A model generated the notes under the pieces. It did not search any database. It was given only the letters and a program-made list of their open reading frames with translations, and was not told where the DNA came from. A program made the position numbers and the translations under genes. Shown one piece after another: positions 26,811 to 35,928 of a stretch of DNA of 64,000 nt (its first letter is position 1; every line of letters begins with the position of its first letter). The DNA is from Rhizobium sp. ICMP 5592 (GTDB lineage Bacteria > Pseudomonadota > Alphaproteobacteria > Rhizobiales > Rhizobiaceae): contig NZ_QSNT01000001.1 of assembly GCF_009498525.1 (NCBI RefSeq), positions 310,001-374,000 of the forward strand, written 5' to 3'.

Positions 26811-27515
26811 TTTGGCCTCTCCAGAGCCCGACCCTCACATACGCTCGCCGCGTTAGCGGCGTTTCGACTCCGGCTAACAGCGGGTGAGACGTGAAGTATC
26901 TCCCTGCTGCCGGTTAATGTCCAGGCAATTTCCTCCCGAGATTGTGGCATCCGCTAGCACATCCGGGATCTTGCCATATTACAATGCCAGAATACACCGA
27001 CTCGTTGAACGAGACATGCTGCCAAGATAGGCCTTGGCGTGCTGCGGGGCGGAGCGATCTTGCCGGCACCAAGGAAGGCAAGCTTGGCAAGCCCCATGTG
27101 GCCCTGCCGAGATCCAGCGACGTCCGAAAATGCCAGCCCCTCTTGAACAAAACGCTTCCCTTTCCTGGCAAAGGCCAGGGCGGTAGCGGGTTGCCGTCCT
27201 TCCACCTCTATAGGCTATAGACTTTATAGATTAGACTGTCGTTCCGGCCGGGCCTGAAAGGTCGCGGTGGACCGTTGAGCGATATTTCGATGACTACGCT
27301 CAGTCCGTCTTTCGGAGCAGCGAACCTTTGGCAGTATATGTGGCCGCATTTATTGGCTATTTTCTAATCAAACATCCTGTAATATATTGGTTGAGAATGG
27401 GCGCGCCGCTCATGTGCAAAGTAATAATCCGCAATGGCGCCTTCGCTGTGACTGCAACAAGACGCGTAGGCTCTGATACGATATAGGCTGCTGAGGTTGG
27501 GAGGAGACTAGCCCC
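26811..27515. promoter_or_regulatory. 705-bp divergent gap between AraC and the GGDEF-EAL gene
   Basis: No supportable gene on either strand. Contains CTATAG-G-CTATAG at 27208-27220 and several short GC-rich dyads around 27050-27180. Promoters for the AraC gene (minus) and for the signalling operon (plus) must lie here. Confidence 0.4.
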
Positions 27516-29219
27516 ATGCCCGAAAACCGTGCGAATTGGCCGCTGCTGGTTCCACAAAAATCTGAATTTGACGATAGTCCTGAGGCGCTGTTTTCGCTCT
27601 GGGGTCCAGATTTCGAGCTCATAGACTGCTCCGAGAAGCTCAAGGAACGCGCGGGTCCGGCGTCCTTGACAGCCGTGACCTTGTGGGATGTTTATCCCCC
27701 TTTGGCAAATCCCGCGTTCGCGGATTTGGTCCAGCTTGTGGTCGATACCGGGCATTCGCGACGCGTTCGGCTCAACCACTCGGTGTCCTCGGGCCAGGAT
27801 TTGCTGCTTTTCCACACTCGAGACGGTCTTGCCGTTATCGAAATCAACAACAGTGGCACCAATAGAGCAACGTTCCCGGAAGACCAGGAGCGGGCGCGGC
27901 TCCTTCATCAGGCAACGCATGACGTTCTAACCGGATTACCCAATCGCCGCCAATTCAGCCAGGAGTTGGACAGGCTCCTGACGACTGGCGGCGAAGCAGG
28001 TCTCGCGCTGATGCAGATCGATCTGGACGACTTCAAGCCCGTCAACGATACGATGGGGCACGGTGCCGGCGATATCGTGCTTCGGCTTGCTGCCGAAAGG
28101 ATAAGCCGAACTCTTGAGAGCGATGAAGTCGCATACCGTCTCGCCGGCGATGAGTTCGCCGTCATCCAGGTAGCCGCGCAACAGCCAGCGGAAGCCGAAA
28201 GACTGGCGGAGGCATTGGTTGCCGAATTCAAGAAGCCGTTCACCGTTGACGGCATCTCGCTGTTCGTCGGCGCAAGTATCGGCATAGCGATCGCACCTCG
28301 CGACGGCGATGAGGGAGAGCAGTTGATGAAGGCTGCCGACGTGGCCCTTTACGCCGCCAAGAAAGAGGGGCGCCGACGGGCGCGAACATTCGATCCAGGC
28401 ATGCTTTTGGTGTTGGAGCAAAGGGAGACGCTGCGGCGCAGTTTGCGTGTGGCGCTCCAGCGTGATGAATTCTTCCTCGAGTATCAGCCGTTGGTGGAGC
28501 CACCGTTCACAGTCGTCGGCTTCGAGGCGCTATTGCGCTGGCGGCATCCCAGTTTGGGCATCATTCCGCCAATAGCCTTTATCTCAATGGCAGAGGCCGA
28601 TGGTTTGATGAGCGAGATCGGCCAATGGATACTTGAAGAGGCGTGCCGAGAGGCGCTGACATGGCCGGCGCATTACACCGTAGCCGTCAATCTATCGCCA
28701 GCCGAATTTCTGACGCCGGGCTTTACCGACCGCGTCGCGCAAACGCTCGATGTTGTCGGGTTCCCCTCCGAACGTCTGGAACTTGAGATCACAGAAGGCG
28801 TCTTGCTGGAACGCACCATCAATAATCTTGACACCTTGAACACGCTCAACGTGCTTGGCATCCAGATTTCACTCGATGATTTTGGGACCGAATATTCTTC
28901 CTTGAGCTACCTCAAGAATTTTCCGTTCGATAACATCAAGATCGACAAGTATTTTATAAAGGATCTTCTAAGGGATAGCAAAAGCCAAGCCATCGTCCGC
29001 TCCGTCATCGCCTTGGCGCACGGCCTCGATATGCGTGTCACGGCCGAGGGCGTTGAGACAGCGCAACAAGCTACCTGGCTCCAGAGCGAGGGCTGCGACC
29101 GTCTGCAAGGCTATTTCCTCAGCCCACCGATGGGCGCGGATCGGTTGACAGACTTCATAGTGCAAAGAAGCCGGACACACCCGACTGCTTCCTTCGATGG
29201 AGCGCGCGCTGGACCCTGA
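27516..29219 (+). CDS. GGDEF-EAL domain protein (c-di-GMP cyclase/phosphodiesterase)
   Basis: A 567-residue cytosolic protein. An N-terminal PAS-like sensory region (about 20-120) is followed by a GGDEF domain with the active-site variant AGDEF at 210-214 and Mg-binding DLDDF near 169, then an EAL domain with EALLRW at 337-342 and downstream metal/catalytic motifs (NLSP, ELEITE, DDFGTEYSS, KIDKYF, EGVET). The EAL domain looks catalytically complete. The GGDEF inhibitory RxxD site is absent (ESDE at 201-204). A GGGAGGAG site precedes the ATG. It heads a six-gene operon with partner-switch proteins, so c-di-GMP turnover is probably an output or input of that switch. Confidence 0.93.
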   Translation: MPENRANWPLLVPQKSEFDDSPEALFSLWGPDFELIDCSEKLKERAGPASLTAVTLWDVYPPLANPAFADLVQLVVDTGHSRRVRLNHSVSSGQDLLLFHTRDGLAVIEINNSGTNRATFPEDQERARLLHQATHDVLTGLPNRRQFSQELDRLLTTGGEAGLALMQIDLDDFKPVNDTMGHGAGDIVLRLAAERISRTLESDEVAYRLAGDEFAVIQVAAQQPAEAERLAEALVAEFKKPFTVDGISLFVGASIGIAIAPRDGDEGEQLMKAADVALYAAKKEGRRRARTFDPGMLLVLEQRETLRRSLRVALQRDEFFLEYQPLVEPPFTVVGFEALLRWRHPSLGIIPPIAFISMAEADGLMSEIGQWILEEACREALTWPAHYTVAVNLSPAEFLTPGFTDRVAQTLDVVGFPSERLELEITEGVLLERTINNLDTLNTLNVLGIQISLDDFGTEYSSLSYLKNFPFDNIKIDKYFIKDLLRDSKSQAIVRSVIALAHGLDMRVTAEGVETAQQATWLQSEGCDRLQGYFLSPPMGADRLTDFIVQRSRTHPTASFDGARAGP

Positions 29220-29254
29220 CCGTTTGAAAGGCCATCTCATCAAGGAGATCTCGA

Positions 29255-29770
29255 TTGAACATGAAAGAGACGCCAACGGATATTGGGTTCGAGCCGCTGC
29301 TCGATCTGGAAATGAATATGGCGGCCTTTACGGCGGACTGGTTGCATTGCGATCAATGCTCCAACTATGTCGCCCGAATGGTCAGTCATGACCGCCGTGA
29401 TCCCATCCGACATGCAAACCTGCTCTCATCGGCTCTGAACGAGCTTCTGGAGATGTCGTTTCATTCACATGAACAGGATGGCGAATTCGTTTACCGGTTC
29501 TATCGCTACCGGGATATGGAGCGCATAGAGCTGACCTTTCCGTGTTCTCCCCAAAAAAGCGGCTTCTACCATGAAATCGTTCAGGACCTGAAAAGCGAGC
29601 AGGCGCTTGCAAGCTATCTCAATGTCATTGGCAACGATGCTGTACCCACCGACCAGGCGATCTTGTTCGGCCTGGCCATCAATTATGATGCAGACATAAA
29701 GGTGAAGGATCCGGGCACCGGTGCCCTGACCTTTATCGTCGATCTGCCGCTCGAGAGGCTACTCAATTGA
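29255..29770 (+). CDS. SiaB-like/degenerate GHKL-ATPase regulatory protein
   Basis: A 171-residue soluble protein. ALNELLEMSFHSH near residues 61-73 looks like an N-box of a GHKL (anti-sigma kinase) ATPase, but the second Asn is missing and no clear glycine-rich lid is seen. Size and context match SiaB-type kinases of SiaABCD-like modules; that match is by pattern only. TTG at 29255 is favoured as start because AAGGAG lies seven bases upstream; an ATG two codons later is too far away. The gene overlaps the next one (TTGA). Probable role: kinase or scaffold for a STAS partner. Confidence 0.72.
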   Translation: MNMKETPTDIGFEPLLDLEMNMAAFTADWLHCDQCSNYVARMVSHDRRDPIRHANLLSSALNELLEMSFHSHEQDGEFVYRFYRYRDMERIELTFPCSPQKSGFYHEIVQDLKSEQALASYLNVIGNDAVPTDQAILFGLAINYDADIKVKDPGTGALTFIVDLPLERLLN

Positions 29771-30942
29771 GCCAGGATCCTTCCCCCGGTTTCACGGCAC
29801 GGTTCGACGTCAACAATCAGGAGTTCTCTTTCGCGGGAGTACTCAGGCCACATTCTGTGGCCGAGCTTGCCGACGGGCTCGCCCTGCTGAGAGACGGAAT
29901 TGAGACCGTTAAGGGCGTTTGCTACGTCAATCTCAAGCGCGTCACCCACATGAACAATACGGCGTTTCGCGCTTTAGCGCGCGTCTTGGTCGATGCCTCT
30001 CGCTCGCGGCCGGAGCTTAGGCTTGTCGTCATCGCCTCGAGCGTCGTTGCATGGGCGTCCCGACTGTTTTGTCACTTGGGCGACCTTTCGCCGAATATCT
30101 CAGTCGAGATCTACGACTCGGCTTTCTATCCGGGTCAGACATTCGTTGAAAACCAGAGCTTCATCCCGATCCTGCGGACGCAAACCAAGATGACCTGGCG
30201 ACATGAGCGAGAGATATTGCCACGTCACGGGCTTCGCGAAGGTATGATCGTTGCAGATATCTGCTGCGGCATAGGCGATTTCGCGATGCTTCTAAGAAAG
30301 GAATTCCGACCATCGAGAATCGTTGCCCTCGACCATTCGGTGTTGAGTCTCGACTACGCACGCACGGTAGCGGACAATTTCGATGTCCAAGACATCGAAT
30401 ACACCTATGGCGACGCGTCGCAGATGCTGTTCGAAAGCAATCAGTTCGACTTTGTGACATGCCGGCACTCGCTGCAAATTTTCGACCGCCCGGATGTTTT
30501 GCTGCGAGAACTCTATCGGATATGCAAACCGGGCGGCAGGGTCTACATTACCAACGAGAAGAACTCTCATTGTCTCGGCGAACCACGGGCTGATACCATT
30601 CAGTGGACCTACAACGAGGTCGCGAAGCTCTTCGAATATTTCGACATGGACGTTGAAATGGGTCCAAAGGGTCGCCGTATGTTGCTGGATGCCGGCTTCA
30701 CAAACGTCAGGCTGGAAAGTTTCATGGTGACCAATCTCGACGGTGACCCTCAGGAATTCGCGGACATCATTGCGGCGTGGCAGAGTGTTTACGCCGACGA
30801 AATGGCGGTCAAGAGAGGGGATTCACCCGCGTTCATCAAGCGTTTCAAGCAGGGCTTCGCAGATCATATCTTCGCTGCTCTTCATCCAAGAGGCTATGCC
30901 GGCTGGCCCATTTGGGCAGCATCCGGGCAGAAACCGCTATGA
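29767..30942 (+). CDS. STAS-like domain fused to a class I SAM methyltransferase
   Basis: A 391-residue two-domain protein. Residues 8-125 look like a STAS (anti-sigma-antagonist) fold: NLKRVTHMNNTAFRALARVL sits where STAS proteins carry the phosphorylated Ser, here with Asn-Asn-Thr. From about 140 a UbiE-like methyltransferase begins: motif I is VADICCGIG at 162-170, the acidic loop is ALDHS and a post-I region reads FVTCRHSLQIF. The start is TTG at 29767, overlapping the previous stop, with GAGAGG upstream. It overlaps the phosphatase gene by ATGA. The methyl acceptor is unknown; phosphorylation of the STAS part may gate methylation. Confidence 0.82.
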   Translation: MSQDPSPGFTARFDVNNQEFSFAGVLRPHSVAELADGLALLRDGIETVKGVCYVNLKRVTHMNNTAFRALARVLVDASRSRPELRLVVIASSVVAWASRLFCHLGDLSPNISVEIYDSAFYPGQTFVENQSFIPILRTQTKMTWRHEREILPRHGLREGMIVADICCGIGDFAMLLRKEFRPSRIVALDHSVLSLDYARTVADNFDVQDIEYTYGDASQMLFESNQFDFVTCRHSLQIFDRPDVLLRELYRICKPGGRVYITNEKNSHCLGEPRADTIQWTYNEVAKLFEYFDMDVEMGPKGRRMLLDAGFTNVRLESFMVTNLDGDPQEFADIIAAWQSVYADEMAVKRGDSPAFIKRFKQGFADHIFAALHPRGYAGWPIWAASGQKPL

Positions 30943-33299
30943 TGTTGTCGCCCATCACGGAACAAAGGCTCGGCCTGCGCTCGTTTCGAGCCAAATTTTT
31001 GGTTGTCGTCGGCGGGGCCGTCCTCTTCGACCTGCTTGTCAGCGGCGGGCTAGCGCTTTGGAACGTTCAGCGTCTTTCCCGCAACGCCACCGTTGAGGTC
31101 GGCGAAGGCCTCGAAAAAGCGAGCCAGGACTACATTCGCTCCTACACGAACTCTACCGCCGCCCAAGTTAGTCTGTTGCTCGATCAGGTCCACTCCGACG
31201 TCAAGGCGCTGACAGGTGTGCTTCAGGGTCAGATCGATCAGCCGACCAGGAACAACGACATAGGTGCGGCCATGGTAAAGGCCTCCCCGGGCGCGGTAAC
31301 CGTGACATACGACACGATTGGCCAATGGGCGCAGAATCTTCCCGGATCGCCTTCCGTCGTCAGCGTATGGGGCTATTTGCTGGACAAGGACCACCATCCC
31401 TTGCCGCAAGTACAGGCAGATATCGACACGAGCGCCGTGCTTGATCTCGTTGCCCCCTCTCTTCTGCATAACGGTGCGTCAAAGTTGCAGATGTACTATA
31501 TCGGTCCGAAGGAGCGCCCGGTTTTCAGAACTGCGCCATACACGGCGCAAGCGCAGACATTCGACCGGCTCTATCCGGGCCATAACAGCGCGGACTTCTG
31601 GAACTTCTTCTTTCCCGGCCTATACGAATCCTGGCAGCAATGGGCCTTGAGCCCGACGTCCCGACCGGTTGCCGACGATATCACGCAGACCGCTCCCTAT
31701 ACGGACGCGATTACAGGAAAACAGATCGTCAGCTTCTTCCACCCGCTTTGGACAGCCGATCGACATGGTGTCGCGGGTGCGGCAGGAACTGATATCACCC
31801 TTAGCCAGCTCGCCGAGATCGTCGAGAATGTGAAGGTCGCCGAGAGCGGCTTCGGTTTTCTGACCATGTCGAATGGAAATGTTGTCGCCATCAATCCGGT
31901 TGGCGAAAAGATCATTGGTCTTCGTTCGGCGAGCGATGCAGCGAACAAGGGCGTGACCGGTCTTGACCGGTCTCTGCGCAACAGCACGCAAAAGGCCATT
32001 TCGACCTTGCCGCTCGACGCCGATGGCACCATCCAGCACATCTCGCTTAACGAACAAGGCGAAGATGTCCCTTACCTGGTCGTCGTGAAGCAGTTGCGTC
32101 CGACCAATCTCTGGGTGAACGGCCCCGTACAACGCGAGGTCATGTCACTTGGCATCGTCGTGCCGGAGCGCGAGATTTATGCATCGCTGATAGCCGCCAA
32201 GGAGCAGATATCACGCGCGACCAACCGTATCTTGCTCTACCAGATCCTCGCGGTTCTCGTGTCGCTGATGATCGTCACGGCTGCGGTATTTGCCGCTTCG
32301 AAGCGCATTACGGGCGGCATCAGCGCATTGGCGGGTGCCGCAAAACGCATACAGGCAAAGGATTACTCCGTAAGAGTCGACATTCCAACCAAGGATGAAG
32401 TGGCTGAAGCAGGCTTCGCATTTAACCGTATGGCCGAAGAGATCAGCTTCCACACCGAAAACCTCGAGAAACTGGTCGCAGAGCGTACCAAGGAGATCGA
32501 GGCGGCCAAGGAAGAGATTTCAGTCCTCAATGGTCAACTAAAGAGCGAGAATTTGCGTCTTGGCGCCGAATTGGACGTAGCGCGGCAAATACAGCTTATG
32601 GTCCTTCCACGCGCCAAAGAGCTTATGGCAATCGAGCATTTGGAGATTGCCGCTTATATGCGCCCCGCCGATGAGGTTGGCGGGGATTACTACGATGTCC
32701 TCCAGAACGGGAACAATCTGAAAATAGGTATCGGAGATGTGACGGGCCACGGGCTGGAAAGCGGCGTGCTCATGCTCATGGTGCAGTCGATCGCCCGTGC
32801 CCTGCAGGAGGCCGGCGAGATGACCCCTGCGAAATTCCTGACCGACCTGAACCGCGCGATCTTCAAGAACATCGCCCGGACCGAGACCGATAAACATATC
32901 ACATTGTCCTTTCTCGATTACGATGGCGAACGTCTGACAGTATCGGGCCAGCATGAGGACATGATCATCGTTCGTCAGAACGGCGAGCTTGAGCGTATCG
33001 ATACCGGCGAGCTCGGCTTTCCGGTCGGCCTCGAAGCCGACATATCACCATTCATCGAGACCCGAGAAATATCCTTTCAGAAGGGGGATATGGTCGTTCT
33101 GCACACCGACGGTGTCACCGAAGCGGAAAACTCAAGCGGCGAGTTGTTTGGCTTCGAACGACTTTGCGAAGATGCACAACGCCTGCACGGCGGAACCTCG
33201 GAAGAGGTGGTGAAAGGGATTCTCGATCATCTGATGCGGTATATCGGGACACAGAAAATACACGATGACATTACCCTCGTCGTGATGAGGCACAGGTGA
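30939..33299 (+). CDS. membrane SpoIIE/PP2C-type phosphatase with HAMP domain
   Basis: A 786-residue sensor phosphatase. One membrane segment lies near residues 20-43, a large periplasmic sensory region follows, and the second segment is near 429-452. HAMP (about 453-505), a coiled coil and a SpoIIE-type PPM phosphatase (about 570-786) come next. Metal-binding residues are visible in EVGGDYYDV near 578, IGDVTGHG near 600 and LHTDGVTEAEN near 725. The layout matches SiaA/RsbU-type activators that dephosphorylate STAS proteins in response to an external signal. The start overlaps the methyltransferase stop, so the two are translationally coupled. Confidence 0.92.
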   Translation: MMLSPITEQRLGLRSFRAKFLVVVGGAVLFDLLVSGGLALWNVQRLSRNATVEVGEGLEKASQDYIRSYTNSTAAQVSLLLDQVHSDVKALTGVLQGQIDQPTRNNDIGAAMVKASPGAVTVTYDTIGQWAQNLPGSPSVVSVWGYLLDKDHHPLPQVQADIDTSAVLDLVAPSLLHNGASKLQMYYIGPKERPVFRTAPYTAQAQTFDRLYPGHNSADFWNFFFPGLYESWQQWALSPTSRPVADDITQTAPYTDAITGKQIVSFFHPLWTADRHGVAGAAGTDITLSQLAEIVENVKVAESGFGFLTMSNGNVVAINPVGEKIIGLRSASDAANKGVTGLDRSLRNSTQKAISTLPLDADGTIQHISLNEQGEDVPYLVVVKQLRPTNLWVNGPVQREVMSLGIVVPEREIYASLIAAKEQISRATNRILLYQILAVLVSLMIVTAAVFAASKRITGGISALAGAAKRIQAKDYSVRVDIPTKDEVAEAGFAFNRMAEEISFHTENLEKLVAERTKEIEAAKEEISVLNGQLKSENLRLGAELDVARQIQLMVLPRAKELMAIEHLEIAAYMRPADEVGGDYYDVLQNGNNLKIGIGDVTGHGLESGVLMLMVQSIARALQEAGEMTPAKFLTDLNRAIFKNIARTETDKHITLSFLDYDGERLTVSGQHEDMIIVRQNGELERIDTGELGFPVGLEADISPFIETREISFQKGDMVVLHTDGVTEAENSSGELFGFERLCEDAQRLHGGTSEEVVKGILDHLMRYIGTQKIHDDITLVVMRHR

Positions 33300-33303
33300 G
33301 AGC

Positions 33304-33858
33304 ATGACAACTGTACTTTACGGCAGAGAGCACCTTGTCTCATTTGACGCGAGCCACGCGCTGCGGCTCCGTCTCCTCGAAGGACCGCTTCATCTTGCCT
33401 GGAAGCATTCCGCCATGACATCAGATTTCATTGCGGAGATGATCGCGCTCAGCTTTCGACCTTCGACGCAGCGATATAAAGTGGTCAGGCACGATATTGG
33501 TTATCTGACGAACGAGCTGATCGAGAACGCCATCAAGTTTCGTACGCAAGGCGATATCGTCATCGAGGCTCTCACGGAAACCGACAGCTTTAGAATGCGG
33601 GTGTCGAACTTTGTCGACGATGAAACAGCGGTGAGGTTTCAACGCTTCCTGTCGAATGTGACGGCAGGAGATCCGGGCGAACTTCTTATTCAGCAGATCG
33701 AAGCAAGCGTTGCTGCCAGCGGCAATACATCTGGTTTGGGATTACTGACCCTCATGAGCGACTATCAAGCGCATCTGGCCTGGCGCTTCGAGGAAGATCG
33801 CCCGCACAAGCGAACGAAACTTGAAACCTATGCTGCGATGGCAATTGCGCTGTCCTGA
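33304..33858 (+). CDS. GHKL-ATPase (anti-sigma/slr1658-type) regulatory kinase
   Basis: A 184-residue soluble protein with an intact N-box, LTNELIENAIKF near residues 64-75, and a glycine lid ASGNTSGLGLLTL near 140-152. This matches RsbW-like serine kinases that phosphorylate STAS proteins, in the subgroup named after cyanobacterial slr1658. It lies four bases after the phosphatase and 18 before the STAS gene, the classic phosphatase-kinase-antagonist order of a partner switch. No sigma factor is encoded nearby. Confidence 0.82.
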   Translation: MTTVLYGREHLVSFDASHALRLRLLEGPLHLAWKHSAMTSDFIAEMIALSFRPSTQRYKVVRHDIGYLTNELIENAIKFRTQGDIVIEALTETDSFRMRVSNFVDDETAVRFQRFLSNVTAGDPGELLIQQIEASVAASGNTSGLGLLTLMSDYQAHLAWRFEEDRPHKRTKLETYAAMAIALS

Positions 33859-33876
33859 ACCCGCGGGAGAAATGCC

Positions 33877-34215
33877 ATGGAAATCAGAGAAGAAGCGTTC
33901 CGCGTTTGGTCCGAAGGCACTACCGTTTATTTTGACGGAACCATGCGATTGGCGGGGCCTGACGCCTACGCGCCGATCTATAACCTGGCCATGAAAGCGC
34001 TCGAAGATAAGAGCGGCAGGGCGGCTTTCGATCTGACAGGCCTGCAATTCTTGAATTCGTCCGGTATAAATCTGCTTGCCAAGCTCACGATCGAGGCACG
34101 CAAGCATCCGCATCTTCATCTGACCGTTCGTGGCTCGTCGCAGGTCCCCTGGCAGATGAAATCACTGCCGAATCTGAAGAAATTGCACCCGAGCCTGGAT
34201 CTGCGACTGACATGA
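33877..34215 (+). CDS. STAS domain anti-anti-sigma-type protein (slr1659-type)
   Basis: A 112-residue single STAS domain. [22 protein letters not shown] has the expected strand-turn-helix, with the phosphorylatable Ser in NSSG at about residues 59-62; Asn replaces the usual Asp before it. It should be phosphorylated by the kinase at 33304 and dephosphorylated by the phosphatase at 30939. It is the last gene of the six-gene operon. The downstream target could be the GGDEF-EAL protein, as SiaC acts on SiaD, but this is inference. Confidence 0.87.
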   Translation: MEIREEAFRVWSEGTTVYFDGTMRLAGPDAYAPIYNLAMKALEDKSGRAAFDLTGLQFLNSSGINLLAKLTIEARKHPHLHLTVRGSSQVPWQMKSLPNLKKLHPSLDLRLT

Positions 34216-34242
34216 GATGCGGCGCGCACGCGTAAGCGGCAT

Positions 34243-34707
34243 TCAGCCTTTTGCCGTCGCTTCCAATTCAGCAATATCGAACGTCGCCTTATGGGGTTGG
34301 TCCTCAGCCACATGCTCGGTCTTGGCTGGTGTCGTTACGCGACCGCCAGGCCGCTTGGGCAGGATTTGCCAGCGCAGGCCCCAGCGGTCTCGCACAAAGC
34401 CGCCCTCCTCCGTGGAGCCACCCTCCTTCAAAATATCATGCAGCCTCTCAAACTCCGCCTGCGTTTCGCACGAAACGGTTATCGCGGAGTCATGATCGAA
34501 CGGCGCGAGCGGCCCCGCCTCGAATGCCATGTAAGAACGGTTGCCAAGAGTAATGCCCGCCACTTTTACGCTGCCGGCCGGCCCGTTCGGGTTGTCGACA
34601 GGAATGTTCGAAACCCAGCCGATCGACGAGTTGGGGATCAGCGACGTGTAGAGCTCAATCGCCGATTCCAAGTCGCGCCGGAACCAGAGATGCTGTCTGA
34701 TCTTCAT
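34243..34707 (-). CDS. VOC/PhnB-like glyoxalase-fold protein
   Basis: A 154-residue PhnB/3-demethylubiquinone-methyltransferase-like VOC protein. It opens MKIRQHLWFRRDLESAIELY and has the usual second half with FVRDRWGLRWQILPK. Start 34707 follows GGTGG; an ATG seven codons earlier lacks a site. Members are mostly of unknown function. It is convergent with the signalling operon and probably unrelated to it. Confidence 0.87.
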   Translation of the reverse strand: MKIRQHLWFRRDLESAIELYTSLIPNSSIGWVSNIPVDNPNGPAGSVKVAGITLGNRSYMAFEAGPLAPFDHDSAITVSCETQAEFERLHDILKEGGSTEEGGFVRDRWGLRWQILPKRPGGRVTTPAKTEHVAEDQPHKATFDIAELEATAKG

Positions 34708-34844
34708 TGTGTCCACCTTCCTCGACATCCCGCATCACACAAGGCCTTGGGACGAACGTGATCCTTATCCGATAGAATTCATGCCGCCGGTGGACCGCCT
34801 TCTTGTTGGGCGGCGCCACCGGCGGCTTGGCCGAAGAGTTACGG

Positions 34845-34881
34845 GCGTCCGCTCGCGCTCACCACCGAGGAGCGCGGACGC
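34845..34881. terminator. GC-rich hairpin after the small gene at 34892
   Basis: GCGTCC plus GCGCTC on the left pairs with GAGCGC plus GGACGC on the right, with a four-base bulge. It lies directly past the stop of the minus-strand gene at 34892. There is no clear T-run, so it is only a possible terminator. Confidence 0.35.
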
Positions 34882-34891
34882 TCACGCATCA

Positions 34892-35113
34892 CTAGATTTC
34901 CGTAACCCTTCCGGCGAGAGCCATCACGTAGTCGTCCGCGATGTCGGCCAAGGTCAGCGCGACCTCCGGCTCTTTCCAACCGGCAACAAGCGTTGCATGC
35001 ACGAAATCTCGAAAAGCCACAGCAAGCACTTCCTCGCGCTCAACTGCGCGATAGGCATCATTGACAGAATGTTGAGGCTTGCTGATCTGTATCGTCGAAC
35101 GGGTAGGTACCAT
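34892..35113 (-). CDS. small hypothetical protein
   Basis: A 73-residue protein with no signal or membrane segment. The second half, FRDFVHATLVAGWKEPEVAL followed by an Ala/Asp-rich helix, has amphipathic helical character and normal codon choice, which favours a real gene. AGGGGG lies 11 bases before the ATG. I recognise no family. It lies between VOC and the peptide cassette, transcribed alone. Confidence 0.55.
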   Translation of the reverse strand: MVPTRSTIQISKPQHSVNDAYRAVEREEVLAVAFRDFVHATLVAGWKEPEVALTLADIADDYVMALAGRVTEI

Positions 35114-35692
35114 CTTGCTATGTCCCCCTTAAAGGACGGCCTCTCGGACCGCATTCTACGCTCATGATGTAATCGGTCCCTGCCGACCGCTCTGCTATTG
35201 TGCTTCTTTTTTAAGGGCTTACGCATGGCGTGTCGTTAGCCATGCATCCGGAAACTTGCAGCCGCGTCCATTTTCGCGGTTGCTCATCTAAGATCCTTCG
35301 CCAGTCGGCAAGTGGTCAGCTGATGCACAATGGCAGGTCTTCATAGCTCGGCAGAAGCCACGGATGCGCCGCGGCTGTCTGTATAATCAGCTTCTCTATA
35401 GAATATTCATTATACAAATCAGAACTTGAGTAATATTTTCGTCTTATGAAAATATATTATCAATCAAAATTATGTTCCGCCTAGTCAAATTATAACATTA
35501 TGACCAACATCAATTGGTTTATGGGTATTTTAAATTTGCGATATCCGTAATCGTGACGGTTATTGCGCTACGCTACATACTATGCAAGTATACTTCCCGT
35601 GGTGAACGCAGATCATTGAACCATCAACAAGCAGTAAATTGTACTCAGTCGGGAGAAAATACTTTCATCCCGCGTGTTTTTGGGAGGTTTTC
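35114..35692. promoter_or_regulatory. 579-bp gap, AT-rich, upstream of the peptide cassette
   Basis: No supportable gene. A 7-bp dyad GCATGGC/GCCATGC sits at 35223-35245. From about 35380 to 35560 the sequence is very AT-rich, including GAATATTC at 35401-35408 within a larger TATA-flanked palindrome. Likely contains the promoter for 35693. Confidence 0.4.
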
Positions 35693-35917
35693 ATGGACAG
35701 AGAAGATCAAACAGAAAAAGTCGGCCCAAGCAGGCGCGAGTTCGTCGAAGGTTGCGGAAAGTACGCCGCTTTGGCACCGCCCGTTTTGACCTTCCTGCTC
35801 TCAACCACCATGACATCAGGAGCGATCGCCAAATCTGGCCATGGCAACAATGGGTTTGGCAATGGCGGCGGAGATGGCGTGCCCGGTCACTCCGATAAGG
35901 AAGACGTGGATCGCTGA
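35693..35917 (+). CDS. small leader-type peptide with Gly/Asn/His-rich tail
   Basis: A 74-residue peptide. A charged start is followed by SRREFV and a hydrophobic YAALAPPVLTFLLSTTM segment (Tat-like or leader-like), then a tail of about 27 residues dominated by Gly, Asn, His and Asp (GHGNNGFGNGGGDG). The ATG at 35693 has GGGAGG six bases upstream; an in-frame start 18 codons earlier lacks one. It is 11 bp before the PqqD-kinase gene. Small size, two-part composition and a PqqD-bearing partner suggest a precursor peptide that is modified. No PEP-CTERM or LPXTG signal is present. An alternative is a small Tat-exported protein. Confidence 0.7.
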   Translation: MDREDQTEKVGPSRREFVEGCGKYAALAPPVLTFLLSTTMTSGAIAKSGHGNNGFGNGGGDGVPGHSDKEDVDR

Positions 35918-35928
35918 TCCAGCCGCCT

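Noticed and set aside
35693..35917. PEP-CTERM or LPXTG sorting substrate
   Set aside because: The C terminus is acidic (ends DVDR) with no membrane segment or basic tail.
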